Shown here: positions 8,711-21,994 of the stretch, piece by piece
Position numbering within the stretch: position 1 is the first letter of the stretch
Layout of the letters: every line of letters begins with the position of its first letter
DNA from: Candidatus Competibacter sp.
GTDB lineage: Bacteria; Pseudomonadota; Gammaproteobacteria; Competibacterales; Competibacteraceae
DNA: 45,883 nt
Assembly: GCA_029624815.1 (NCBI GenBank)
Contig: JARSSH010000066.1
Location: 1-45,883, forward strand
Direction: 5' to 3'
The notes under the pieces: model-generated
Databases searched by the model: none
What the model saw: only the letters and a program-made list of their open reading frames with translations
What the model was told of the DNA's origin: nothing
Made by a program: the position numbers and the translations under genes

Positions 8711-8734
8711 TGGTTACAAAATTAGGTGCATGAC

Positions 8735-10162
8735 ATGAGCGACACGAACACGACGAACAATCCGGCGCGGATCCCCGATCTGTCCCGGCGCAGATTCCTT
8801 AAGACCGGCGGGCTAGCGGTTGGCGGCGCCACCTTGCTGGGCGGGACGCCCCCTTGGCTCCGCACCGGCGCTTGGGCGGGCGAGGGTGGCGGCTTGGAGA
8901 AGACCAAATTAACTCTGGGTTTTATTCCACTCACGGACTGCGCACCGCTGGTGGTCGCGGCGGAAAAAGGCTATTTCAAGAAATATGGTCTAGACGTAGC
9001 GCTCTCCAAGGAAGCCTCCTGGGCCAATATCCGTGACAAGGTCGCCATCGGCGAACTGGACGGCGCCCACATGCTGGCGGGTATGCCCATTGCGGCCAGC
9101 CTTGGCGTCGGTGCTCTGCCCAAGGCCACGATCACCGCGTTTTCCATGGATCTCAACGGCAACGCCATCACCGTTTCCAACGAACTGTACGAGCGCATGG
9201 TGAAGGCGGACCCCGAAGCAATGAAGGAACGGCCGCTCAGCGCCCGCGCCCTGAAAAAGGTCATCGACGCCGACAAGGCCGCCGGCAAGGAGCCGATGAC
9301 CTTCGCCATGGTGTTCCCGGTATCCACCCATAACTACGAAATCCGCTACTGGATGGGCTCCGCCGGCATCGACCCGGATCAGGATGTGCGGCTGATCGTC
9401 ATTCCACCGCCGCAGATGGTCGCTAATCTCAAGGCCGGCAACATCAATGGTTATTGCGTGGGCGAACCGTGGAACGAACGGGCGGTGGAAGCCGGCATTG
9501 GCCGCGTCCTGATCACCAACTACGAGATCTGGAACAACAATCCGGAGAAAGTGTTCGGCGTCAATCTGGAATGGCACGAGAAAAATCCACGCACCCATCA
9601 AGCGCTGATCATGGCGTTGCTGGAAGCGGCTCAATGGATGGATCACCCGGAGAACCGCATGGAAGTGGTGAGCCTGATCGCGCAAAAATCTTATGTCAAT
9701 GCGCCCGAGGATGTGGTGAAGATGTCGATGACCGGCACCTTTAAATACGCCAAGGACGAGGAAGCGCGTCCACTGCCGGATTTCAACGTGTTTTATCGTT
9801 ACGCCGCCAATTTCCCCTGGCTCTCGCACGCCGCCTGGTTCATTAGCCAGATGTACCGTTGGGGTCAGTTGGAGCAACCGGCCAATATTCTGCAAACCGC
9901 CGGCTCTATTTATCGCCCCGATCTGTATCGGCAGGCGGCCAAGGCGCTGGGCGTGCCGTATCCCACCATCGATGTGAAAAAGGAAGGCGTCAACGCGAAA
10001 CCGTGGACGCTGAAGGAAGCCACCCGCCCCATCGCCATGGGTCCGGATCGCTTTTTCGATGGCGGAGTGTTCGATCCCGCCAAATCCGGCGAGTACGTCA
10101 CCGGCTTTGCCGTGAAAAACCTCAAGGTCGCGCCAGACGCGCTGCTCAAGGCCAACGCCTGA
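8735..10162 (+). CDS. nrtA: nitrate ABC transporter substrate-binding protein NrtA, Tat-exported
   Basis: About 475 residues of the NrtA/CmpA family. The N-terminus carries a twin-arginine signal (SRRRFLKTGGLAVGG, about residues 14-28), so the folded protein is exported by Tat. The mature start LTLGFIPLTDCAPLVVAAEK and later KAGNINGYCVGEPWNERAVE are typical of nitrate/bicarbonate binding proteins. The ATG at 8735 has AGGTG six bases upstream and is preferred to the in-frame GTG at 8726. The NasT/ANTAR leader and sigma-54 promoter argue for nitrate over bicarbonate. It is the first gene of an nrtABC operon. Confidence 0.9.
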   Translation: MSDTNTTNNPARIPDLSRRRFLKTGGLAVGGATLLGGTPPWLRTGAWAGEGGGLEKTKLTLGFIPLTDCAPLVVAAEKGYFKKYGLDVALSKEASWANIRDKVAIGELDGAHMLAGMPIAASLGVGALPKATITAFSMDLNGNAITVSNELYERMVKADPEAMKERPLSARALKKVIDADKAAGKEPMTFAMVFPVSTHNYEIRYWMGSAGIDPDQDVRLIVIPPPQMVANLKAGNINGYCVGEPWNERAVEAGIGRVLITNYEIWNNNPEKVFGVNLEWHEKNPRTHQALIMALLEAAQWMDHPENRMEVVSLIAQKSYVNAPEDVVKMSMTGTFKYAKDEEARPLPDFNVFYRYAANFPWLSHAAWFISQMYRWGQLEQPANILQTAGSIYRPDLYRQAAKALGVPYPTIDVKKEGVNAKPWTLKEATRPIAMGPDRFFDGGVFDPAKSGEYVTGFAVKNLKVAPDALLKANA

Positions 10163-10180
10163 ATGGGAGAGGAACGCAAC

Positions 10181-11134
10181 ATGAGCACAGTCATTGCCTT
10201 CAGCACCGCAGCCCGAGTCGAGCCCCAGCGGTTGGAAACGTCCGCGCCGATGAACATGCCCGCTCGGCAAGCGGACATGGCCGCCGCCAATATCGAACGG
10301 CAGCCGCCGGTCCCGACGATGGAGACGGCCACTGCCCCAGTTTCGCGCACCCGGACCCGCGTCGCGGCGATCCTGCGCGCCGTGATTTTGCCTACCTTCA
10401 CCTTCCTCGCGGTACTGGCGGTTTGGGCTTTCGTCAACGCCAAGATCACCAGCGATATTCCTGCTCCCGCCGAAGCCTGGACGCGGGCGGTGGAGGTTCT
10501 CGGTAGCCCGTTCTACGACGCCGGTCCCAACGACATGGGCATCGGCTGGCAGGTATTGTATTCACTGGGACGGGTCATGGCCGGCTTCGCCCTGGCGGTC
10601 GTGGTGGGCATTCCCGTGGGCTTTTTGATGGGGGCCAGCCGCGCCATCCATCAAGCCTGCTACCCGCTGGTGCAGATTCTACGCCCGGTCAGTCCACTGG
10701 CCTGGCTGCCGATCGGTCTGCTGGTGTTTCAGGCCAAGGATCCGTCGGCGATCTTCGTGATCTTCATCACCAGCATCTGGCCGGTGATCGTCAACACCGC
10801 CGCCGGCGTGCAGGCGATCCCCCAGGACTATCTCAACGTGGCGCGGGTGTTGCGGCTGGGCAAGCTGGAAGTCACCCGGCGCATCCTGATTCCCGCCACC
10901 CTGCCGCATATCCTGACCGGGATGCGACTGTCGCTGAGCGTGGCCTGGATGGTGATCGTGGCGGCGGAAATGCTCACCGGCGGCATCGGTATCGGCTTCT
11001 ACGTCTGGGATGAGTGGAACAATCTCAACGTGGCTTCGATCATCGTCGCCATCGGTGTTATCGGGCTGGTTGGCATTCTGCTGGAAAGCGTGATGAATCT
11101 GGCGCAACGCCACTTTGATTATAACCGTCGTTAA
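10181..11134 (+). CDS. nrtB: nitrate ABC transporter permease NrtB
   Basis: A 317-residue inner-membrane permease of the NrtB/SsuC/TauC group. A poorly conserved proline-rich N-terminal tail of about 65 residues precedes six predicted helices. The cytoplasmic EAA loop is seen as NVARVLRLGKLEVTRRILIP followed by ATLPHILTGMRLS, which docks on the ATPase. The start ATG at 10181 has a strong GGGAGAGGA eight bases upstream; the gene lies 18 bases after nrtA. The NrtA assignment and leader make nitrate the likely substrate. Confidence 0.9.
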   Translation: MSTVIAFSTAARVEPQRLETSAPMNMPARQADMAAANIERQPPVPTMETATAPVSRTRTRVAAILRAVILPTFTFLAVLAVWAFVNAKITSDIPAPAEAWTRAVEVLGSPFYDAGPNDMGIGWQVLYSLGRVMAGFALAVVVGIPVGFLMGASRAIHQACYPLVQILRPVSPLAWLPIGLLVFQAKDPSAIFVIFITSIWPVIVNTAAGVQAIPQDYLNVARVLRLGKLEVTRRILIPATLPHILTGMRLSLSVAWMVIVAAEMLTGGIGIGFYVWDEWNNLNVASIIVAIGVIGLVGILLESVMNLAQRHFDYNRR

Positions 11135-11149
11135 TTGGGAGAGATCGCC

Positions 11150-11941
11150 ATGAGCTACCTGAACATTTCCAACGTGGACGTGGTATTTCCCACTGCCAAC
11201 GGCGCATACATCGCCTTGCGCGAGGTGCATCTCGAAATCGAAAAAGGCGAATTCATCGCCATCATCGGCCATTCCGGCTGCGGTAAATCCACGGTGCTGA
11301 ACGTGGTCGCGGGTCTATTGCCCGCCACTCGTGGTGGGGTGCTGCTGGAAAACCGGGAGGTGAACAGCCCCGGCCCGGATCGTGCCGTGGTGTTTCAAAA
11401 CCATTCGTTGCTGCCGTGGCTGACGGTGTATGAGAACGTGCGCATCGCGGTCGATAAGGTGTTCGGCAAGAGCAAGTCCAAAGCCGAGCGTCATGACTGG
11501 ACCGTGCATAACCTCAAGTTGGTGCATATGGAGCATGCCCTTGACAAGCTACCTGGTGCGATTTCCGGAGGCATGAAGCAGCGGGTTGGCATCGCTCGCG
11601 CCCTGGCGATGGAGCCGAAAGTGTTGTTGATGGATGAGCCGTTCGGCGCGCTCGATGCGCTGACCCGCGCGCACTTGCAGGAATCGGTGATGGAGATTCA
11701 GGCCACGCTCAACAACACCGTGCTGATGATCACCCACGATGTCGATGAAGCCGTGCTGCTGTCCGATCGCATCGTGATGATGACCAACGGCCCAGCGGCC
11801 ACGGTGGGCGAGATTCTCCCAGTGGATCTGCCGCGACCGCGCAACCGGCTGGAACTGGCCGACGATCCGACTTACAACCACTATCGCGCCGAAGTGCTGC
11901 GTTTTCTTTACGAGCGACAGCGCCGTCCGGAAGCGGCGTGA
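11150..11941 (+). CDS. nrtC: nitrate ABC transporter ATP-binding protein
   Basis: A 263-residue ATPase that energises NrtB. Walker A is GHSGCGKST, the signature ISGGMKQRVGIARALAM, and Walker B VLLMDEPFGALDALTR, all intact. In cyanobacteria NrtC carries an extra NrtA-like regulatory domain; this protein is the short form, like NrtD or the single ATPase of proteobacterial nitrate systems, so nitrate inhibition through that domain is not expected here. The start ATG at 11150 has GGGAGAG upstream. No nitrate or nitrite reductase gene follows within the window, so the reductases must lie elsewhere. Confidence 0.9.
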   Translation: MSYLNISNVDVVFPTANGAYIALREVHLEIEKGEFIAIIGHSGCGKSTVLNVVAGLLPATRGGVLLENREVNSPGPDRAVVFQNHSLLPWLTVYENVRIAVDKVFGKSKSKAERHDWTVHNLKLVHMEHALDKLPGAISGGMKQRVGIARALAMEPKVLLMDEPFGALDALTRAHLQESVMEIQATLNNTVLMITHDVDEAVLLSDRIVMMTNGPAATVGEILPVDLPRPRNRLELADDPTYNHYRAEVLRFLYERQRRPEAA

Positions 11942-12113
11942 ACCGGGCCGTGAAGGCGATCGCGGCGATGAAGACCGTCTGATGTTAGGCAACGGCATGG
12001 CGGGGATGCGCGCCCGGAAAGCATTCCTGGCCATCGCTTTCGATGGATGCGGCATCGTGGGTTGAGCACAACCCCAAAACCCTGCCCCGGCTATCCCACC
12101 TCAACCGCCGAGC

Positions 12114-12305
12114 TCACCCCCGCGCCAACTGGGTCAGCAGGATCGTGAACAGCACCACCAGCGCCAACGGGATCAGCGCCGCCGGCCAGTCCTTCTTGGC
12201 GGTGCGGCTGCGTTCGATGGCCGCCTTGATTCCGGGCCGGAACCACAAAATCACCAACAGCGCCGCGACCCCGCCCAGCAGAATTTCCCACCATGCCGCT
12301 TCCAT
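12114..12305 (-). CDS. small two-helix membrane protein, function unknown
   Basis: A 63-residue protein with two hydrophobic helices (about 5-23, WWEILLGGVAALLVILWF; about 44-60, AALIPLALVVLFTILLTQLA) joined by a basic cytoplasmic-type loop with KAAIERSRTAKKD. The ATG at 12305 has a strong GGGGAGG six bases upstream, good evidence that it is translated. It lies 38 bases downstream of the DUF1820 gene on the same strand and is probably co-transcribed. I do not recognise a family. Confidence 0.65.
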   Translation of the reverse strand: MEAAWWEILLGGVAALLVILWFRPGIKAAIERSRTAKKDWPAALIPLALVVLFTILLTQLARG

Positions 12306-12343
12306 GATCGCCTCCCCTCGTCAAACTGTCTTGAATCTGACTT

Positions 12344-12691
12344 TCAGTCCTTGCCGCGCCCGCCGCCGGGTGGCATCACCGGCTGCGGGAACGGCATCAC
12401 GTTGTCGCCACCTTCCGTCGAACGAATCTTGCTGACCCCTTCCCGCTCCACTTCGTCGATCCGCATCACCGCGTTAATCGGGATGAAGGTGCGTTTCACG
12501 TCGGCGAATTCGTTTTGCAGTTTTTCCTCCGCCGGGTTGACCAACATGCTGGAGCGTTCGCCGAAAATCAGCTCCTCGGCTTCGATGAAGCCGTACAGTT
12601 CGTCCTGATGGATGTCACGAGCATACAGCTCGTACAACTTGCCGTGGTTGACGAACAGGATGCGGTAAATGCTTTTGGCGATTTTGGACAT
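12344..12691 (-). CDS. DUF1820 family protein
   Basis: A 115-residue cytoplasmic protein of the conserved DUF1820 family, common in gammaproteobacteria and of unknown function. Diagnostic segments: YRILFVNHGKLYELYARDI, LYGFIEAEELIFGERSSMLV, and VKRTFIPINAVMRIDEVERE. The C-terminus is proline- and glycine-rich (FPQPVMPPGGG), as usual for the family. I chose the ATG at 12691, where family similarity begins; the open frame to 12748 adds an unconvincing leader. No clear Shine-Dalgarno is visible. Probably co-transcribed with the small membrane protein at 12114. Confidence 0.85.
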   Translation of the reverse strand: MSKIAKSIYRILFVNHGKLYELYARDIHQDELYGFIEAEELIFGERSSMLVNPAEEKLQNEFADVKRTFIPINAVMRIDEVEREGVSKIRSTEGGDNVMPFPQPVMPPGGGRGKD

Positions 12692-12888
12692 GGAAATGGG
12701 GTTCGGTGGAAATACGGGCAATCTAACCTCGTTTGCCACGGTGGGCAAATCCCCTCACTCTATGACCTTGCCATGCCGACGATCGTGACCGCGCCATCGG
12801 CCCGAATCGTCGCCGTTGACGACCCCTCCAATCCATGACGCTAAACCCCATGAAGGCTTGATATGTTTAGCGACCGAGGTCACTCCCA

Positions 12889-14751
12889 ATGCCTACTCCC
12901 CCATTCGACACCGCCCAGTTGCACAGTCGCGCCACCGACCGCTCCATCGAGCGGGGCCGGGAATACGTCCAGGAAGGCGTGGTTGGGCCGCTGACGCGGC
13001 GTGGCGACGAACTGGAAGCCGATGTCCAGGGCAGCGCCCCCCGTCCTTACCGAGTGTGGATACAGTTCGAGGAAGCACAGATCGCCGACGCAGCCTGTAC
13101 TTGTCCTTACGACTACGAGGGCTGGTGCAAGCATATCGTCGCCGTGCTGCTCACCTACGCCGAACAGCCGAACGCGGTGGAAATCCGCCCGCCGCTGGCT
13201 GAAACACTGGCGACGCTGGACCGAGAACAATTGCAGGCGCTGTTGCTGAAACTGGCGGATCGCATCCCGCGCCTGAACGACATGATCGAAACCACCCTGC
13301 CCCACGTCGCCCTAACGACACCGGACGGTTCCGCTACGAGCGCGGCCCAGCGCAGCGCGCCGATCCTGGTCAATTCCCGCGCGCTGCGGCAAAGCGTCCG
13401 CAATGCCATACTCACTCGCGGCGACTGGGACGATAGCTACGACGAGGATGGCTACGGCGCGGTCGATGACATCGTCGAACTGGCGGAACAGGCCCAGGCC
13501 GCGCTGGAGGCCGGCGACGGTCGCACCGCGCTGGCGATTCTGGAAGCCGTCACCGACGAATTCAGCAAGCACTGGGAAATGCTGAACGAGATCGGCGAGG
13601 ATGTCAGCGTCTTCCTCGATGGCACCCAAACGCTGTGGAGCGAGGCGCTGCTCGATCCCGATCTGAGCGCCGAGGAACGCCAGCACTGGGCCGACCGGCT
13701 GGGAGACTGGATGGAGGATTTCGATGAAACCGCCGCCGACGGCCTGGAACTCCTGCAAATCGTCGTCCGGCAAGGCTGGGACGACCCCACGCTGACCCGC
13801 ATCCTGCGCGGCGAAACGGTGCCGGGCGGCCTGTGGGGCGACGATCCGCCGCCCCATGACCAGCGGGCGCGAATCGCCCGGGCGCGGCTGCGGATTCTGG
13901 AGCGAACCGGCCAACATGAGGCATACCTCAATCTAGCCCAGGCCGAGCATCGTTATGATGAATATGCCCTCAAGCTGCTGCGACTGGATCGGGTTGAAGA
14001 CGCCGTGCGCGCCGGGCTGGAACAGCCGCTTTCCGACCAAGGGATGCTGGAATTCGTCAAGGGGTTGCACGAACGCGGCGAGATCGAAGCGGCGTTCCAG
14101 GTTGCCGAACATGGCTTGCGCCAACCGGAAGCAAGCACGCCGAACAACCCGGAACTGACGGAACTTATGAAGTACGGGCGGGAATTCGGTCTGTACGACA
14201 CACACCCTCAAGCCGAATTGGCGACCTGGCTACGCGACCGGGCCGCCGCGCGCGGACAAAACGAACGAGCGCTGGCGGCGGGTCTGATCGCGTTTCGGAT
14301 CGCGCCCAGCCTGAACGCCTACCAGCGGGTGGAAACGCTGGCTGGCGCGGGCTGGCCGGAGCAACGGCCGAAGCTACTGGATTTTCTGCGCGACAAGGCT
14401 CACATCGCCACCGAAACCAAGGTTGACGTTTTTCTGCACGAGAGCCTGATCGATGATGCCATCGCGGCGCTCAAGAATGCCTACGTCTCATCCCGAACCC
14501 TGGCGCGAGTCATGGACGCCGCCATCCCGTCGCGGCCGGAATGGGTGATCGCCCAAGCCCGCCAACAGGCTGAACCAATCATGGATGGCGCCAAGTCGGC
14601 CCACTACGAAGACGCGGCTCAGTGGTTGCGTAAGGCTAAACAGGCCTATGAAGCGCTCGGCCAGAAAACCGAGTGGCGCGCTTATCTGGGCGCCCTGCGC
14701 GAGAAGCATCAGCGCAAGTACAAACTGATGCCGCTGTTGGGGATGTTATGA
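12889..14751 (+). CDS. SWIM zinc-finger domain protein
   Basis: A 620-residue protein with an N-terminal SWIM zinc finger: CTCPY then WCKHIVAVLL, giving the CxC-x(n)-CxH ligand set around residues 70-86. It is preceded by the usual SWIM-linked N-terminal part RSIERGREYVQEGVV. The rest is a long helical, glutamate- and alanine-rich region with short repeated units (AYLNLAQAEHRYDEYALKLL, GLHERGEIEAAFQVAEHGLR), probably TPR-like. Such proteins often neighbour SNF2 helicases or MoxR/vWA genes; none is here, so it stands alone. SWIM domains bind DNA or protein. Its role cannot be assigned. Confidence 0.85.
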   Translation: MPTPPFDTAQLHSRATDRSIERGREYVQEGVVGPLTRRGDELEADVQGSAPRPYRVWIQFEEAQIADAACTCPYDYEGWCKHIVAVLLTYAEQPNAVEIRPPLAETLATLDREQLQALLLKLADRIPRLNDMIETTLPHVALTTPDGSATSAAQRSAPILVNSRALRQSVRNAILTRGDWDDSYDEDGYGAVDDIVELAEQAQAALEAGDGRTALAILEAVTDEFSKHWEMLNEIGEDVSVFLDGTQTLWSEALLDPDLSAEERQHWADRLGDWMEDFDETAADGLELLQIVVRQGWDDPTLTRILRGETVPGGLWGDDPPPHDQRARIARARLRILERTGQHEAYLNLAQAEHRYDEYALKLLRLDRVEDAVRAGLEQPLSDQGMLEFVKGLHERGEIEAAFQVAEHGLRQPEASTPNNPELTELMKYGREFGLYDTHPQAELATWLRDRAAARGQNERALAAGLIAFRIAPSLNAYQRVETLAGAGWPEQRPKLLDFLRDKAHIATETKVDVFLHESLIDDAIAALKNAYVSSRTLARVMDAAIPSRPEWVIAQARQQAEPIMDGAKSAHYEDAAQWLRKAKQAYEALGQKTEWRAYLGALREKHQRKYKLMPLLGML

Positions 14752-14802
14752 TTCGAATCTTGAAGCAAACCCCGTCTTGTCCAACCGTTCAGGATTGTCC
14801 CC

Positions 14803-16042
<1,240 letters not shown>

Positions 16043-16056
<14 letters not shown>

Positions 16057-16198
16057 GGCCGAACCGGTGCAGGTCGAGTGCCCGAAATGCCGTTATACCG
16101 AGATCATTTACATCCCGATCGAAGAAATGCCGCGCTGCCCCAAATGCGGCATCTCCATGGTCATCAGGGAATTGCTCGACGAGGGTAAATCCACCTGA
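16043..16198 (+). CDS. 51-residue zinc-ribbon protein
   Basis: A short gene overlapping the end of the aminotransferase gene by 14 bases in another frame. It encodes 51 residues with two knuckles, CPKC near residues 13-16 and CPKCG near residues 36-40, separated by about 19 residues ([15 protein letters not shown]). This is a rubredoxin/zinc-ribbon spacing expected to bind one zinc or iron. The ATG at 16043 has AGGAG eight bases upstream, which supports translation and coupling to argD. Function unknown; it may be a small nucleic-acid or protein-binding factor. Confidence 0.65.
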
Positions 16199-16335
16199 GC
16201 AATGACCCACGCATTCGTGACCGCTCTATTACGGAACGATGAATTTTGTATATCATGACCGACAATCGGCCGTGGGTTTTGCCAGCCGTGCCTAACAATA
16301 ACCATCCAAAAAACCATCCAAGGAGTCACGATCCC

Positions 16336-17139
16336 ATGAAAAAATTCCTGGTCGCGCTCGGTGTCAGCCTCGGCCTGCTGCTCGCTCTGTCCAGCGCTCC
16401 CGCCCGGGCCGACGTGCTCGACGACATCAAGAAGCGCGGTGAATTGACGGTCTGCCTGGAGCCGGCCTACATGCCGTTCGAAATCACCGACAAGCGCGGC
16501 CAAATCATCGGCTTCGATCCCGACCTGGCGGCGCTGATGGCCGAGGCGCTGAAGGTCAAACTGACCCTAAGCAGCACCGCCTGGGATGGCATCATCCCCG
16601 CGCTGGTCACCAATAAATGCGACATCATCATGAGCGGGATGACCATCACCAAGGAACGCGCCGAGACCATCGACTTCTCGAAGCCCTACATGGTGATCGG
16701 CCAAACCGTGCTGCTGCGCAAGGAACTGGCCGACAAGGTGAAATCCTATAAGGATCTGAACAAGCCCAAGTACAAAATCGCCTCCAAGCTCGGCACCACC
16801 GGCGAAATCGCCGCCAAGAAATACCTGCCCAAGGCCACCTATCTGTCCTTCGAAACCGAGGCGGAAGGGGTTATGGAAGTGGTCAACGGCAAGGCCGACG
16901 CCTTCGTCTACGACTCGCCCTACAACGCGGTGGCCATTGGCCAGCGCGGCGAGGGCAAGCTGGTCTTCCTGGACCAACCCTTCACCGACGAACCGCTCGG
17001 CTGGGGCGTGCGCAAGGGCAACCCCGAATTCATCAAATGGCTCAACGGCTTTCTCGCCAAGGTCAAGCAGGACGGCGCCTACGACAAGCTGTACCAGAAG
17101 TGGTTTAAGAGCACTGACTGGCTGCAAGACGTGCAGTAA
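16336..17139 (+). CDS. polar amino-acid ABC transporter substrate-binding protein
   Basis: A 267-residue family 3 periplasmic binding protein. The ATG at 16336, with AAGGAG ten bases upstream, starts a Sec signal peptide (MKKFLVALGVSLGLLLA, cleavage after ARA near residue 25). The mature part begins DVLDDIKKRGELTVCLEPAY, typical of glutamine/arginine/lysine binding proteins. GFDPDLAALMAEALKVKL and DIIMSGMTITKERAETIDFS are also family hallmarks. The ligand is not determined. It is the first gene of a three-gene operon with permease and ATPase; a weak TATATC/TATCAT -10-like element lies near 16249-16256. Confidence 0.9.
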   Translation: MKKFLVALGVSLGLLLALSSAPARADVLDDIKKRGELTVCLEPAYMPFEITDKRGQIIGFDPDLAALMAEALKVKLTLSSTAWDGIIPALVTNKCDIIMSGMTITKERAETIDFSKPYMVIGQTVLLRKELADKVKSYKDLNKPKYKIASKLGTTGEIAAKKYLPKATYLSFETEAEGVMEVVNGKADAFVYDSPYNAVAIGQRGEGKLVFLDQPFTDEPLGWGVRKGNPEFIKWLNGFLAKVKQDGAYDKLYQKWFKSTDWLQDVQ

Positions 17140-17142
17140 GTC

Positions 17143-18105
17143 GTGGCGCTCAAGCATCGGCCCGCCGCCTGGCCCTGGTATCTGCTGCTCGCCGCCATCC
17201 TGATCGGCCTGACGGCGGGTCTATGGGTCGCCACCCAGCGCGTTCACTATGAGTGGCGCTGGGAACGAGTACCGCAGTATTTCGCCTACCGCGCCGAGGT
17301 TCCCCAGGAATCGCCGGTCGCCGGCCGGGTCAGCGCCATCCAGGCCGACGGAGCGCTGAGCCGGGTCGTCGTTACGCCCGCCGACGGCGGCGCTCCGGTG
17401 GTCCTGCCGGTGGAAACCGTGCAGGTGGCGATCGGCGACGCCATCGACCGGGAAGACAGCGTCGGCGACCATTACGAATGGCGGATCGGGCCGCTGACCC
17501 AGGGCTTGTGGGTCACCATCTGGATTTCCTTCGTCTCCGGGCTGGTCGGGCTGCTGATCGGCTTGATCACCGGTCTGTGCCGCATTTCCGACAACCCGAC
17601 CCTGCGTGGGCTGGCGATACTCTACATCGAGCTGATTCGCGGCACGCCGCTGCTGGTGCAGATCTTCATTTTCTATTTTTTCATCGGCACGGTGTTGAAT
17701 CTGGATCGCATCGTCGCCGGCATCGGGGCGCTGGCGCTGTTCGTCGGCGCCTACATCGCCGAAATCATCCGCGCCGGCATTCAATCCATTCCCAAGGGCC
17801 AAACCGAAGCGGCCCGCTCGCTGGGGATGAGCGCCTTCCAGAACATGGCTTACATCGTGTTGCCGCAAGCTTTCAAGCGGGTGCTGCCGCCATTGGCCGG
17901 ACAGTTCATCAGCCTGATCAAGGATTCCTCGCTAGTGTCGGTCATCGCCATCACCGACCTGACCAAGAGTGGACGGGAGATCATCACCGCCAGCTTCGCC
18001 ACCTTCGAAATCTGGTTCACGGTCGCCCTCCTCTATCTGGTGGTCACCTCGCTGTTGTCTCAACTGTTGTTCTGGCTGGAACGGAGGTTCGCCCGCAGTG
18101 ATTGA
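17143..18105 (+). CDS. polar amino-acid ABC transporter permease with a periplasmic insertion
   Basis: A 320-residue His/Glu/Gln/Arg-type permease. The GTG at 17143, three bases after the binding-protein stop, is used as start. The N-terminal helix (about 8-28) is followed by about 85 residues of predicted periplasmic sequence ([40 protein letters not shown]) before the conserved permease core begins at [19 protein letters not shown]. This insertion is longer than in GlnP/HisM. The core has the [16 protein letters not shown] motif and the EAA loop [20 protein letters not shown] followed by [12 protein letters not shown]. Its stop overlaps the ATPase start by eight bases. Confidence 0.9.
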   Translation: MALKHRPAAWPWYLLLAAILIGLTAGLWVATQRVHYEWRWERVPQYFAYRAEVPQESPVAGRVSAIQADGALSRVVVTPADGGAPVVLPVETVQVAIGDAIDREDSVGDHYEWRIGPLTQGLWVTIWISFVSGLVGLLIGLITGLCRISDNPTLRGLAILYIELIRGTPLLVQIFIFYFFIGTVLNLDRIVAGIGALALFVGAYIAEIIRAGIQSIPKGQTEAARSLGMSAFQNMAYIVLPQAFKRVLPPLAGQFISLIKDSSLVSVIAITDLTKSGREIITASFATFEIWFTVALLYLVVTSLLSQLLFWLERRFARSD

Positions 18106-18832
18106 AGTCAAGAACCTGCTCAAGGTGTTCGAGGGGCGCGGCCAGCCGGTGCGGGCGGTGGACGATGTCAGCACCGCGGTCGCCATGGGCGAGGTGGTGG
18201 TGATCGTCGGTCCATCCGGATCGGGCAAATCCACTTTTCTCCGCTGCCTGAACGGCCTGGAGGAATTCGACGACGGACAGGTTCTCATCGATGGCATCGA
18301 CATCGCCGGCAGCAAGACCAACCTCAACACCGTGCGCCGCGAGGTGGGGATGGTGTTCCAGCACTTCAACCTGTTTCCGCACAAAACCGTCCTGGAGAAT
18401 CTCACCCTGGCGCAACGGGTAGTGCGCAAGCGCAAGGCCGGCGAGGCCAATGAAAGAGCCATGGCGCTGCTGACCAAGGTCGGCATCGCCGAGAAAGCCA
18501 ACGAGTATCCCTCGCGGCTGTCCGGCGGTCAGCAGCAGCGGGTGGCCATCGCCCGCGCCCTGGCCATGGATCCCAAGGTCATGTTGTTCGACGAGCCGAC
18601 CAGCGCCCTGGATCCGGAAATGGTCGGCGAGGTGCTGGACGTGATGAAACAGTTGGCTCGGGAAGGGATGACCATGGCGGTGGTGACCCACGAAATGGGT
18701 TTTGCCCGCGAGGTCGCCCAGCGGGTGTTGTTCATGGACGCCGGCCGAATTCTGGAAGACGCGCCACCGGCTCAATTCTTCACCGCGCCACAAGAACCCC
18801 GGGCGCAGGCATTCTTGAAGCAGGTGCTGTAA
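18098..18832 (+). CDS. polar amino-acid ABC transporter ATP-binding protein
   Basis: A 244-residue GlnQ/HisP-type ATPase. The GTG at 18098 has GGAGG ten bases upstream and overlaps the permease end by eight bases, indicating coupling. A longer open frame upstream is only permease shadow. Intact motifs: Walker [20 protein letters not shown]-loop [19 protein letters not shown], signature [17 protein letters not shown], Walker [17 protein letters not shown]-switch [12 protein letters not shown]. It energises uptake of a polar amino acid. Confidence 0.93.
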   Translation: MIEVKNLLKVFEGRGQPVRAVDDVSTAVAMGEVVVIVGPSGSGKSTFLRCLNGLEEFDDGQVLIDGIDIAGSKTNLNTVRREVGMVFQHFNLFPHKTVLENLTLAQRVVRKRKAGEANERAMALLTKVGIAEKANEYPSRLSGGQQQRVAIARALAMDPKVMLFDEPTSALDPEMVGEVLDVMKQLAREGMTMAVVTHEMGFAREVAQRVLFMDAGRILEDAPPAQFFTAPQEPRAQAFLKQVL

Positions 18833-18895
18833 CCGTTCTGCTCGCGCACCGCGCAGCCGACATGGGGGGCAACCCCGGCAAAAACGCGGCTCTTT

Positions 18896-21724
<2,829 letters not shown>

Positions 21725-21994
21725 GAGTGGTTGGTTCCTTAAAGTCGGATGGAAACGGTGTGCCGGAGGCCGCGCGGCGAACGGGCCGGCTTCAGTGCAA
21801 TGAGTGGCGAAATGGGGCGGCGGGTTCGCCCGATGCGACTGCGTGGCGCGTCGAAGCCGCGCGATTCGACAGCTACCCTGACGGAAACTATAGTAACCCA
21901 CGGGAGTCCGTCCGCGCCGGCGCGCGTTAGCGACCGGCGCCCGGTCCGGCTCTTCATCCGGTTTCGTCAGCACTTAACATGAAGGAAGCTGTCC

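Noticed and set aside
8990-10270. 426-residue minus-strand open frame opposite nrtA
   Set aside because: Antisense shadow of a clearly conserved gene, with no recognisable domain and no ribosome site.
18833-18895. possible terminator between the amino-acid transporter and ppc
   Set aside because: A GGGG-CAA-CCCC mini-hairpin is present but has a very short loop and no T-run on either strand.
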